Origin: Clostridiales bacterium
Lineage (GTDB): Bacteria > Bacillota > Clostridia > Oscillospirales > CAG-272
NCBI GenBank assembly: GCA_019415985.1
Contig: DXYE01000027.1
Span: 8,912 to 27,207, forward strand
DNA length: 18,296 bases
Direction: 5' to 3'
A program made the position numbers and the translations under genes. Shown here in pieces: positions 1 through 6,770 of the stretch. Numbering within the stretch: the first letter of the stretch is position 1; each line of letters starts with the position of its first letter. The notes beneath the pieces were generated by a model. The model searched no databases, was not told where the DNA came from, and saw nothing but the letters and a program-made list of their open reading frames with translations.

Positions 1-119
1 GTGCTGAGGCCGGCATCATCAACGGAACAGGCGACGGTTCCTTCAACCCGCTCGGGACGGCTGATCGTGCATCAGTTGCGACTTTGATCACCAATTTCTG
101 CACGACGTTTATCGACTGA
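1..119 (+). CDS. SLH-domain surface protein, C-terminal end only (cut by window edge)
   Basis: The reading frame enters at base 3 and gives 38 residues ending in TGA. They form the end of a last S-layer homology domain: AGIINGTGDGSFNP, then an Arg-Ala-Ser motif, then VATLITNF. The same stretch closes SLH domain 3 in both downstream genes, so this is a third member of the same family, with its SLH block at the C-terminus as in the next gene. SLH domains hold proteins to the wall-linked secondary polymer. The usual TRAE-type motif reads DRAS here, against SRAE in the two neighbours. The function of the missing N-terminal part cannot be told. Confidence 0.88.
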   Translation, partial: AEAGIINGTGDGSFNPLGTADRASVATLITNFCTTFID

Positions 120-162
120 GCAACGTAGATTTTTTATAACAGTATAAGCATATAAGCAAGCA

Positions 163-210
163 GCCCGAGTACAGCCGCCGTAAGTGCGTGGCTGTACTCG
201 GGCCTTTGAT
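163..210 (+). terminator. Hairpin terminator after the partial SLH gene
   Basis: A perfect 14-bp stem (163-176 with 190-203) closes a 13-base loop and is followed by CTTTGAT, a short and interrupted T-run. It lies 44 bases after the stop codon and well before the next promoter, so it probably ends the upstream transcript. The weak T-tract lowers certainty. Confidence 0.7.
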
Positions 211-269
211 ATAATATACACTGTTACTCCTTTTAGTACATCTTTTTTCTGGAAATACGTATTTAGAGA

Positions 270-298
270 TTGACAATTTGTTGAAAGCACGTTATAAT
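270..298 (+). promoter_or_regulatory. Perfect sigma-A promoter of the CBM9-like SLH gene
   Basis: TTGACA at 270-275 and TATAAT at 293-298 are separated by exactly 17 bases, a full match to the vegetative consensus. Transcription should start near 305. That leaves a leader of about 48 bases with AGGAGG at 336-341, 11 bases before the ATG. It implies strong, largely constitutive expression, as expected for an abundant surface protein. Confidence 0.88.
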
Positions 299-352
299 GA
301 AAACGATCCGAAATCAAATATTTTTTGAGGAGTTTAGGAGGAATACATAGCA

Positions 353-1972
353 ATGAAAAAGAAAATATTAGCAGGTGTGCTAAGCGCCGCAATGGTTGCC
401 GCCACCTCGATAACGGCTATGAACGTATTCGCGGCGGACGACAAAATGGTTCCCTATTATGAGGAGGTCAACTGGGATACTTTCAGATTCAGCGATCCCA
501 TTGAATTCGACGGTGAAAGGGAAATCGCGTGGGATCAGGCGCTCTCCTTCGATCTGGATCAGGTCATCGATGGCGAGGATTCCGGTGCATCTGCAAAAGT
601 GTGGATGGTACACAGTGCCAGAGAGAGGAACGCGACCCTTTTCTATATCGAGGTAATGGATAGCGATGTAGTGTCATCAACAGATGAGCAGAAAGCTTCG
701 GCACCTGTTGCGGAGGAAGCTTTTGATTCTGTCTCCATATTGGTTGATTCGGGCAGAGGAGGCTATAAAGCACTGGAGGAAAGTGAGGAGTACTGGCTGG
801 CGGAAGCCGGTGCGGGAGAGAATGGCTTTATAGAAGGTGAGCCGAGATGGCAGAGCAAGCAGTACATCAACCGGATTGACGCAACCGGATACCCTGCAGC
901 CCATTGGCCGGGCGGTGACTATTTCGGTCTTGGTAGTGAGAGTACAAATGTTGACACAAGCGGTGTAATATCTGGATTTTATTACGAAGAAACCGATACG
1001 GGCTACATTTTGGAATTTGGCCTGAGAAACATAAACTTTACAAGCGAAGAGGTAAACGGCTTTGCGTTTGTTCTGAACGATGTCGACAGCGAGGGGAATA
1101 TAACTAGATATGCACAGAATGCGGATATTGATCCGACAGATGTAACAACCTTTGAATGCTTTACCAACCTGAGCGAGGTGGACGACCAGATTCTGCCTTC
1201 CAAGATCTCTACCGATACTGACACGGACAGCGATACGGGTTCCGATACGTCCGGCGATACGGGTTCCGATACGTCCGGCGATGATCCGAATCCTCCGGTG
1301 ATTGATCCTTCTGAAATCTTTACAGATGTGGATAAAGATGCATGGTACTACAATTATGTGTCGTATGCATACACGCACGACCTCATGAAGGGGACGTCTG
1401 ATACCACCTTTGAGCCTGGCACAACGATGACGCGCGCAATGTTTGTACGTCTGTTCGCAAACCTAGACGGTGCGGATCTCAGCCAATACACTGAGACAAA
1501 GTTTGAAGATGTAGATATGGATTCCTGGTACGGTACTGCTGTAGCATGGGCTGAGCAGAACGGCGTCGTGAACGGAACAAGCGAAACCACTTTCTCTCCG
1601 AGCGATGAAATTACTAGAGAGCAGATGTGCACACTGCTTGTAAATTACGCTGAGTATGCAGAGATCGATCTGAGCGGCGGCATTGGACAAATTTTGGCTG
1701 ATCTGTTGGCAGCTATGGGCCTTGAGGGTGACGATATTGATCTCAGCGAACTGGATGCTCTTATGGATTCCATCACGCTGGACGATATGTTCCCGGATGC
1801 AGCGAATGTAAGCGACTGGGCAAAAGAGGCAGTTGAAATCTGCGCTAAGGCCGGTATCATCAACGGCAAGGGCGATGGTTCTCTCGATCCTCAGGGAACA
1901 GCGTCCCGCGCAGAGGTTGCTACACTTATCACAAACTTCTGCGTTCTGTATGTTGACGGAGCTGCAGAATAA
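353..1972 (+). CDS. Secreted SLH-anchored protein with family-9-like carbohydrate-binding region
   Basis: This 539-residue protein has a signal peptide (charged MKKK start, hydrophobic core, likely cut after Ala27 in VFA-ADD). Residues about 35-280 resemble the family 9 carbohydrate-binding / DOMON-like fold: an LFYIEVMDSDV strand followed by a DSVSILVDSG strand, a pattern seen in xylanase-associated modules. A linker rich in Asp, Ser, Thr and Gly (about 281-320) leads to three SLH domains starting near Phe323, Phe384 and Phe480. Their ligand motifs read TRAM, TREQ and SRAE. An acidic insert (441-478) separates SLH2 from SLH3. There is no catalytic domain. It is probably a wall-bound sugar-binding or structural surface protein. 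The ATG is fixed by AGGAGG and the signal peptide. The SLH and secretion calls are firm; the CBM9-like call is moderate. Confidence 0.85.
   Translation: MKKKILAGVLSAAMVAATSITAMNVFAADDKMVPYYEEVNWDTFRFSDPIEFDGEREIAWDQALSFDLDQVIDGEDSGASAKVWMVHSARERNATLFYIEVMDSDVVSSTDEQKASAPVAEEAFDSVSILVDSGRGGYKALEESEEYWLAEAGAGENGFIEGEPRWQSKQYINRIDATGYPAAHWPGGDYFGLGSESTNVDTSGVISGFYYEETDTGYILEFGLRNINFTSEEVNGFAFVLNDVDSEGNITRYAQNADIDPTDVTTFECFTNLSEVDDQILPSKISTDTDTDSDTGSDTSGDTGSDTSGDDPNPPVIDPSEIFTDVDKDAWYYNYVSYAYTHDLMKGTSDTTFEPGTTMTRAMFVRLFANLDGADLSQYTETKFEDVDMDSWYGTAVAWAEQNGVVNGTSETTFSPSDEITREQMCTLLVNYAEYAEIDLSGGIGQILADLLAAMGLEGDDIDLSELDALMDSITLDDMFPDAANVSDWAKEAVEICAKAGIINGKGDGSLDPQGTASRAEVATLITNFCVLYVDGAAE
1232..1279 (+). 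repeat. Two perfect 24-bp tandem repeats in the linker
   Basis: Units 1232-1255 and 1256-1279 are identical and encode two copies of an eight-residue Asp-Thr-Gly-Ser-Asp-Thr-Ser-Gly unit. They sit in the flexible linker between the sugar-binding region and the SLH block. A perfect in-frame tandem copy can expand or contract by slippage, changing linker length without breaking the frame. Confidence 0.9.
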
Positions 1973-2006
1973 GATATTTATCTTAAATTGATAAGATTTC
2001 GGAGGG

Positions 2007-2043
2007 GCGTCTGCCGCGTACACACGCGGCGGACGCTTGATTT
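2007..2043 (+). terminator. Hairpin terminator after the CBM9-like SLH gene
   Basis: A GC-rich 12-bp stem (2007-2018 with 2025-2036, one G-U pair) has a six-base loop and is followed by TTGATTT. It starts 34 bases after the stop codon and separates this gene from the next SLH gene, which has its own promoter. The rest of the gap to 2314 holds that promoter and leader. A weak reading frame from 2049 to 2237 runs through the promoter and is not credible as a gene. Confidence 0.72.
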
Positions 2044-2214
2044 ATATGAACGGGAAAAGCTATTCTGTACGTCAGAACGATTCGGAAAACGGGTTTTACA
2101 TAAATTCAGTAAAAAACGTAGGATATATTTCCCAGGCCGGCCTTCGTGTAAGCAACTTGGTATTGGACCGGCTCGACGCTGTGATGTTTATCGAAAGATC
2201 ACAAATTATGGGAC

Positions 2215-2243
2215 TTGACAGTCCGTATTCTACATGATATAAT
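2215..2243 (+). promoter_or_regulatory. Perfect sigma-A promoter of the SLH-GH123-like gene
   Basis: TTGACA at 2215-2220 and TATAAT at 2238-2243 have a 17-base spacer, again a full consensus match. The spacer differs from that of the 270-298 promoter, so the hexamers are kept while the rest has diverged. The predicted start is near 2249-2251. Confidence 0.88.
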
Positions 2244-2250
2244 ACAAAAA

Positions 2251-2279
2251 GAAGGAGGATGCAGGCTGACAGTAGCCTG
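2251..2279 (+). promoter_or_regulatory. 5'-terminal Shine-Dalgarno and hairpin, possible mRNA stabiliser
   Basis: GAAGGAGG (2251-2258) falls at the predicted mRNA 5' end, 7 bases after the -10 box. It touches an ATG (2259) directly, too close to start translation there; the real ATG is 56 bases downstream with its own GGAAAGGA (2300-2307). A 6-bp hairpin (2262-2267 with 2274-2279) follows. A strong SD at the 5' end that is not used for initiation is the pattern of the STAB-SD described for Bacillus thuringiensis cry3A, where a bound ribosome blocks 5' decay. The comparison is an inference. Confidence 0.5.
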
Positions 2280-2314
2280 TCTAAGACCTCTAAAAAGTTG
2301 GAAAGGATGTAATT

Positions 2315-4519
2315 ATGAAAAAACTGCGGATGATTGCCATGTTTCTTGCATTGGCAATGACTCTCTCGGTGTTCACAATGACCTCGTTCGCAACGCAGAC
2401 AGAGGAAGATGCAGATGCGTTTCCTTTTACAGATGTAGATGCAGATAGCTGGTATTACACGTACGTAAAATATGTGTATGAACACAATCTGTTTAAGGGA
2501 ACGTCAGATGACACCTTTTCTCCGACAATGGTCATGACGCGTGCAATGTTTGTGCAGCTTTTCGCCAATCTGGACGGTGTCGATCTCAGCGAGTACACGG
2601 AGACGAAGTTTAAAGATGTCGACATGGGATCTTGGTACGGTCCGGCAGTCGCCTGGGCTGAGATGAACAAGGTTGTCAACGGCACAAGCGAGACAACCTT
2701 TGAGCCGGATAAGGAAATTACCAGAGAGCAGATGTGTGTGTTGCTGGTTAATTATGCCGAATATGCAGACATTGACCTGACCGTTGAGGAACCGAAGGAA
2801 ACCATATTCCCTGACGCGGATAAAATCAGCGGCTGGGCAGAAGAGGCGGTTGAAATCTGTGCGGCTGCGGGAATTATTAACGGTAAGGGTGACGGCTCTG
2901 TGGATCCTCAGGGGACAGCGTCTCGCGCAGAGGTCGCGACGCTTATGACAAATTTCCATACAATATTTTTCAGCGTATCCGAACTGGATATGTGGTTTGA
3001 CCATACGACGGTGAAGGTGGCGAGGTCGGATACCACATCGTCTGGAAAAAATACATATAAAATGTATATGGCAAAAAATGAAATAGAAGCCTGCCAGTTC
3101 TTTCTCGCAACGACGGCTGACCGCTCTGACTTATCTGTGGAAGTAACGCCATTTAAAAACGAAAGCGGAGCCGAACTTGAAACGGAAGTTTTTGAAGAAT
3201 ATTACACGAAAATGGACAATGACATATACCGTCCCGATGCTTTGCCGCCGGTAGAGGACAGTTTCACGATCAAGGCAAATCAGTCCAAGGGCTTTTTGAT
3301 TAAAGCAAAAACAACTGCCGAGACGGCCGAAGGCGAGTATAAGGCTCAGGTGATTGTTAAGGAAGCTGGCAATGTCATTAAACAGGCGGAAGTCAGTGCG
3401 AATGTATGGGATTTCACTCTTTCGGATGAAACCGCATGTGCAACGGCTTTCGGTCTGGGAAGATATGATATTTATACGGATCATATGCAGTATGAGAGCG
3501 ACGACAGCGTGCTTTACAAGGCGTACTATGATTATCTGCTGGAAAACAGAATTTCCTCCTATTATTTGCCTTATGACTTGACGGATCCCCGCGCCGACGA
3601 ATATATGTCTGATCCCCGTGTGACATCCTTCTGTATTACGGGATACGGGAGCGATATGACCGACGATGAAATTCGCGCGGTCTATAACAAGCTTTCTCAG
3701 AATGAAGAGTGGTTGGACAAAGCATATTTCTACTATGTGGATGAGCCGCTGGAAATGACAAAGCTGAACCAACTGAAAAGCGCGGGAGAACGCTTGGAAA
3801 ATCTGTATCCCGGATATAACATGATTTCACCGTATTTCATGAACATTGATGTAACAGAGGACATGGATCAGATAGCGTTTATGTCACCGTATTTAAGCAT
3901 CTGGTGTACTAAAGTGTTTGCGCATACACTGCCCGAAGACAAGGATATCGAGGGGGTACAGAAAGCGCAGTATCTGATGTCGGAAGAGCAGATTGCCAAA
4001 TACGGAACCTTTGAAGAGAGAATGGCCGAAGAGGTTGCAGGTGGCGATAAGCAGTGGTGGTATCATTGCTGGGAGCCAGTAGATCCGTACGCTAACTTTG
4101 ACGCCTCTCGCCAGGGGCTGGTCCATCGTGTCACTTTCTGGCAGCAGCAGATGTATGATGTAACGGGATGCCTGTATTTTGCCGTGAATACTTGGTACGA
4201 GGGCGGAATGGATCAGTGGAGAAACCTGAAAAAGGTTAACGCTGGCGGACAGGATGTATATGGCGATGGCATTCTCATTTACAGCGGAACAAAATATGGC
4301 ATAAGAGGCCCGATCGGTTCTCTGCGTCTGGAAGATATTCGCGATGGTATTGAAGATTACCAGTATCTCGAGATGGCAAAGGATCTTCTGGGACAAGAAG
4401 AAGTAGACGAAATTATCGCGCAGGTAACGACAGGTGTCCTGCATTATATCGATGATGACGACGTATTTGCTCAAATCAGAATTGAACTCGGCAATGCGCT
4501 TGAGAATGCGTCGAAATAA
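2315..4519 (+). CDS. SLH-anchored DUF4091/GH123-like glycoside hydrolase
   Basis: This 734-residue protein has a signal peptide likely cut after Ala26 (SFA-TQT). Three SLH domains follow, starting near Phe38, Phe99 and Phe165, with the same TRAM/TREQ/SRAE motifs as the previous gene. From about residue 220 comes a beta-sandwich-like part and then a barrel of the DUF4091/GH123 type. Support includes YYVDEPLE with a neighbouring Asp476-Glu477 pair, which in GH123 N-acetyl-beta-galactosaminidases are the substrate-assisting Asp and the acid Glu. There is also WWYHCWEP, and the typical family ending GDGILIYSG, then RLEDIRDGIEDYQYLEM. It probably trims GalNAc-containing or related glycans at the cell surface; the exact sugar is uncertain because DUF4091 proteins vary. 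The start is set by the SD at 2300-2307. Confidence 0.85.
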   Translation: MKKLRMIAMFLALAMTLSVFTMTSFATQTEEDADAFPFTDVDADSWYYTYVKYVYEHNLFKGTSDDTFSPTMVMTRAMFVQLFANLDGVDLSEYTETKFKDVDMGSWYGPAVAWAEMNKVVNGTSETTFEPDKEITREQMCVLLVNYAEYADIDLTVEEPKETIFPDADKISGWAEEAVEICAAAGIINGKGDGSVDPQGTASRAEVATLMTNFHTIFFSVSELDMWFDHTTVKVARSDTTSSGKNTYKMYMAKNEIEACQFFLATTADRSDLSVEVTPFKNESGAELETEVFEEYYTKMDNDIYRPDALPPVEDSFTIKANQSKGFLIKAKTTAETAEGEYKAQVIVKEAGNVIKQAEVSANVWDFTLSDETACATAFGLGRYDIYTDHMQYESDDSVLYKAYYDYLLENRISSYYLPYDLTDPRADEYMSDPRVTSFCITGYGSDMTDDEIRAVYNKLSQNEEWLDKAYFYYVDEPLEMTKLNQLKSAGERLENLYPGYNMISPYFMNIDVTEDMDQIAFMSPYLSIWCTKVFAHTLPEDKDIEGVQKAQYLMSEEQIAKYGTFEERMAEEVAGGDKQWWYHCWEPVDPYANFDASRQGLVHRVTFWQQQMYDVTGCLYFAVNTWYEGGMDQWRNLKKVNAGGQDVYGDGILIYSGTKYGIRGPIGSLRLEDIRDGIEDYQYLEMAKDLLGQEEVDEIIAQVTTGVLHYIDDDDVFAQIRIELGNALENASK

Positions 4520-4543
4520 GACTGGATCAAGCGTCAATAGACG

Positions 4544-4583
4544 AATAAAAGGTAGGCATGATAGCTCATGCCTACCTTTTATT
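4544..4583. terminator. Perfect 18-bp bidirectional terminator
   Basis: Arms 4544-4561 and 4566-4583 are exactly complementary around a four-base loop. The left arm begins AATAAAA and the right arm ends TTTTATT, so both strands end the stem in a T-rich tail. It lies 25 bases after the SLH-GH123-like gene and downstream of the convergent truB, so it can serve both transcripts. Confidence 0.88.
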
Positions 4584-4658
4584 ATGATCATTTACTGTAA
4601 ACTGTATATATTAAAAAATTCATCAAATCTTATTTGAACGCAAAGAAATAAAGGGCCA

Positions 4659-4699
4659 CTGCAATCAACGTTTATGGGATGTATAAACGTTCGCTGCAG
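4659..4699. other. Inverted repeat downstream of truB
   Basis: Arms 4659-4675 and 4683-4699 pair over 5 outer and 9 inner bases with a 3x3 internal mismatch and a seven-base loop. It lies 35 bases past the truB stop on the minus strand and could be a 3' stabilising or weak termination structure. No clear T-run follows on either strand. Confidence 0.4.
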
Positions 4700-4733
4700 A
4701 TAAAAATTTATAGAGGCAACTGCAAAGAACGAC

Positions 4734-5693
4734 TTAAATAATAAACTGTTTAATCGGTTTTGCAGCAAGTTCTGCTTGGCCGTCTCCAGTATCAAAAAGC
4801 TGTATCTGTGCGAGAGCAAAAAATCCATCCGGACCGTACAGTCTGACGAATTCCCCTTTTGTATATGGAGGTACTGCAACGGTCGAGCCGCTCAGCTTAC
4901 TAAGATAAACCTGCTGCCCGCAGCCCGCCAAACGGCGAAAGAAAGGGGGGAGAAGGATCCTGCGCAGTGAACTGAAAGCGGTTTCAAGCGGTAAAAGGCA
5001 TCGCAATCGAGTATTGTAGTCTGCATTTCCGAGGTATTCCAAGCTTACGCAACTGTCTTCGGAAAAATTTCCGCTGGCACGCCTGTGCAGCGAAGCCAAA
5101 ACCCCGCCACACCCCAACCTTGCTCCGATATCTGCACACAGGGTTCGTATATATACACCCTTTGAACAAAAAACTTCCATTTGGAAATGGTTTGTGTCAA
5201 TAGGTGTACATTCTAAATCATAGATTGTGACCGGCCTTGGCTGGCGTTCTATGGTTTGGCCTTCCCGGGCCAGATTCACGAGCTTTTTGCCGTTTACTTT
5301 CAGGGCGGAATACATTGGCGGTATCTGAAAGATATTGCCTATAAAGGACAAAGCGGCTTCTGCAACGGTATCTGCGTTCGGAATCTGATCTGTGGACGAA
5401 AGAACGGTCCCTGTGATATCTTCCGTATCGGTCGTCAACCCAAGCTGAAGCACCGCACTGTAACGTTTGCTTTCTGCAGAAATATACTCAGAAGCTTTTA
5501 CTGCTCTGCCTATGAGAATTGGAAGTACACCGGTAGCCATAGGGTCCAGGGTTCCGGTGTGGCCTACCTGTTTTGTTAAAAACAGTTTTCTGATTTTGTT
5601 GACACAGTCGTGCGAGGTTATACCTGCCGGTTTATTCAAAACGAGAATGCCGCAGGGAGCGCTATCTGTCTGGAGTGTATGCTGCTGCTCCAT
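4734..5693 (-). CDS. truB: tRNA pseudouridine(55) synthase TruB
   Basis: TruB isomerises U55 in the T-loop of nearly all tRNAs to pseudouridine, in the cytoplasm. The 319-residue product shows GILVLNKPAGITSHD near residue 15, then GHTGTLDP with catalytic Asp50 and MATGVLP, and later RYSAVLQLGLTTDTEDITG, PPMYSALKVNGK and KGVYIRTLCADIG, all family hallmarks. The ATG at 5693 is chosen because AAGGAGG precedes it by 8 bases; an upstream start at 5759 would add 22 residues without an SD. The length is slightly above usual because of a long C-terminal (PUA-like) part. It stands alone here, not in the common nusA-infB-rbfA-truB-ribF run, and is convergent with the SLH genes. Confidence 0.95.
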   Translation of the reverse strand: MEQQHTLQTDSAPCGILVLNKPAGITSHDCVNKIRKLFLTKQVGHTGTLDPMATGVLPILIGRAVKASEYISAESKRYSAVLQLGLTTDTEDITGTVLSSTDQIPNADTVAEAALSFIGNIFQIPPMYSALKVNGKKLVNLAREGQTIERQPRPVTIYDLECTPIDTNHFQMEVFCSKGVYIRTLCADIGARLGCGGVLASLHRRASGNFSEDSCVSLEYLGNADYNTRLRCLLPLETAFSSLRRILLPPFFRRLAGCGQQVYLSKLSGSTVAVPPYTKGEFVRLYGPDGFFALAQIQLFDTGDGQAELAAKPIKQFII

Positions 5694-5826
5694 GACCCGA
5701 TCCTCCTTATTTGATTTTTTTATAAAGAAGCCGCGAAAAATGTTTGATCTGTCACACATGGAAGCGCGATCTTGTTTGCAGAGGCTGAGACAGATCTCTA
5801 AAAAAGAACTGAGGTGAGTGGGGAGG

Positions 5827-5855
5827 ATTTTATCCTAAAAAGTATATTGGTGTAA
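5827..5855 (-). promoter_or_regulatory. Possible truB promoter
   Basis: On the minus strand TTACAC (5850-5855) and TAAAAT (5827-5832) are 17 bases apart, four of six and five of six matches to consensus. It would give a leader of about 125 bases before the truB ATG. I see no better candidate closer to the gene. Confidence 0.4.
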
Positions 5856-5901
5856 TGCTTTTTGCTGAGCGATCGATCTATTAAAATTTTGGCAAAAAGT
5901 C

Positions 5902-5930
5902 TTTCTTTAGACACAAATCTGTAGTATAAT
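5902..5930 (+). promoter_or_regulatory. Probable promoter of the zapA-U32 transcript
   Basis: A perfect TATAAT at 5925-5930 is preceded, 17 bases upstream, by only a weak -35 (TTTCTT, 5902-5907). It points toward zapA and lies back to back with the truB promoter candidate. Transcription would begin near 5937 and leave a long leader of about 280 bases. Confidence 0.5.
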
Positions 5931-6170
5931 ATAAACATTGAAATATGACACATATAGGGGATATTGTTGCGGTGCGGCTGATGCAAACCGTACCGGAGCG
6001 TTTGGAAATTTAAGAGGTTATGCCCTTCAGTTGATTAAAGAGAATTTTCTGAGACAATTATTTACATATATTACATTATACTGTTCCTTAAAAAAATTAC
6101 AATAGAGAATTGTGAATTCTTTTCAAAACATAGGCTCATTCATATAGGCAAAGAGCAAACAACCGGATAT
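5931..6170 (+). other. Long zapA leader region with hairpin, no gene seen
   Basis: No convincing ORF lies here. The clearest structure is an 8-bp stem (5970-5977 with 5988-5995, one G-U pair) around a ten-base loop, CTGATGCAAA, shortly after the predicted start of transcription. A small 5-bp hairpin (5943-5955) comes before it. The rest, from about 6040, is AT-rich with no clear terminator. It does not match a riboswitch class that I recognise. Confidence 0.35.
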
Positions 6171-6212
6171 AGGAAGGAGGAGCCCGCGTTGATTTTTGCG
6201 CGGGAGTATTGA
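6171..6212 (+). promoter_or_regulatory. Putative 7-codon leader ORF and SD-hiding hairpin before zapA
   Basis: A strong AAGGAGG (6174-6180) is 35 bases from the zapA ATG, too far to serve it, but stands 8 bases before a TTG (6189) that opens a short ORF encoding MIFAREY and ending at TGA 6210-6212, three bases before the zapA ATG. The only SD at a proper distance from that ATG is GGGAG (6202-6206), and most of it lies in the right arm of a 6-bp GC stem (6183-6188 with 6199-6204). Ribosomes on the short ORF would melt the stem and free the zapA site, a classic layout for translational coupling. The function is inferred. Confidence 0.5.
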
Positions 6213-6215
6213 GAT

Positions 6216-6506
6216 ATGAAAAACAAATGCAGCATTGAAATCGCGGGGATAACGTTGACCCTCATGTCCGAATATTCAGAGGAATATGTTCGCGCTCTAT
6301 CGGCCGCAGCGGACAAGCTGATAAACCAGATGCCGAAGAGCTGTACCAAGCTGGAGGCCGCTCTGTTGTGTCTGCTTGATACCTTGGATGAAAAACTGCG
6401 CATGGAGGAAGAAAACAGCCATTTAAAGAAGCAAATGGAAAACGATCGTCTGGACCTGGAAATTTTGAGAATAGAAAATGAAAAGTTAAGAGCGGAAAAG
6501 GCCTAA
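6216..6506 (+). CDS. zapA: Cell division protein ZapA
   Basis: ZapA binds and cross-links FtsZ filaments and helps the Z-ring form at midcell. The 96-residue product opens with the family pattern KCSIEIAGITLTLMSEYSEEYV, followed by a helix with AADKLINQMP, and ends in a coiled coil (about 55-96) of heptad-spaced Leu and charged residues, ending RIENEKLRAEKA. The length is normal. The ATG is the first after an in-frame TGA at 6210, so no longer form is possible. The gene precedes a U32 peptidase-family gene, an arrangement common in Clostridia, and probably shares its transcript across a 264-base gap in which I see no clear promoter or terminator, only a small 6-bp hairpin near 6690-6710. Confidence 0.88.
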   Translation: MKNKCSIEIAGITLTLMSEYSEEYVRALSAAADKLINQMPKSCTKLEAALLCLLDTLDEKLRMEEENSHLKKQMENDRLDLEILRIENEKLRAEKA

Positions 6507-6770
6507 GAGACGGCGGGCGGCAGGGAAAATCATTTTGCTTTTCAAACAGTAAATTCGTGCCGTAGCTCTCAGAAGCAGCGGATGTTTCCGTGATACCGAA
6601 GTCCGCTTAAAATCTTTGATGATTTAATAGGTGATGCGTAAGTTGGAATGGCGCGGGATATAACGAATAGCATCAGAATATATGAAAGAGATACCGTGAA
6701 TTTTTCGGTATTGAATGCAGCGAGATGCGGTGAGAATCTGTAACTCAACTAAAAAGGTAAGGTGGGGAAT

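Noticed and set aside
677..1378. 233-codon minus-strand ORF inside the CBM9-like SLH gene
   Set aside because: It is antisense to a well-supported gene, has no ribosome site or recognisable domain, and its Arg/Ile-rich repeats mirror the repeated linker on the other strand.
2037..2237. 66-codon ORF between the two SLH genes
   Set aside because: It begins inside a terminator stem region, lacks an SD and runs through the perfect promoter at 2215-2243.
2259..2312. 17-codon ORF in the leader of the SLH-GH123 gene
   Set aside because: Its ATG touches GGAGG with no spacer, which does not allow normal initiation; the sequence fits a 5' stabiliser better.
3131..4591. Long minus-strand ORFs (3131-3772 and 3893-4591) under the GH123-like gene
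   Set aside because: They are shadows of the codon bias of the plus-strand gene; they overlap the terminator and show no family features.
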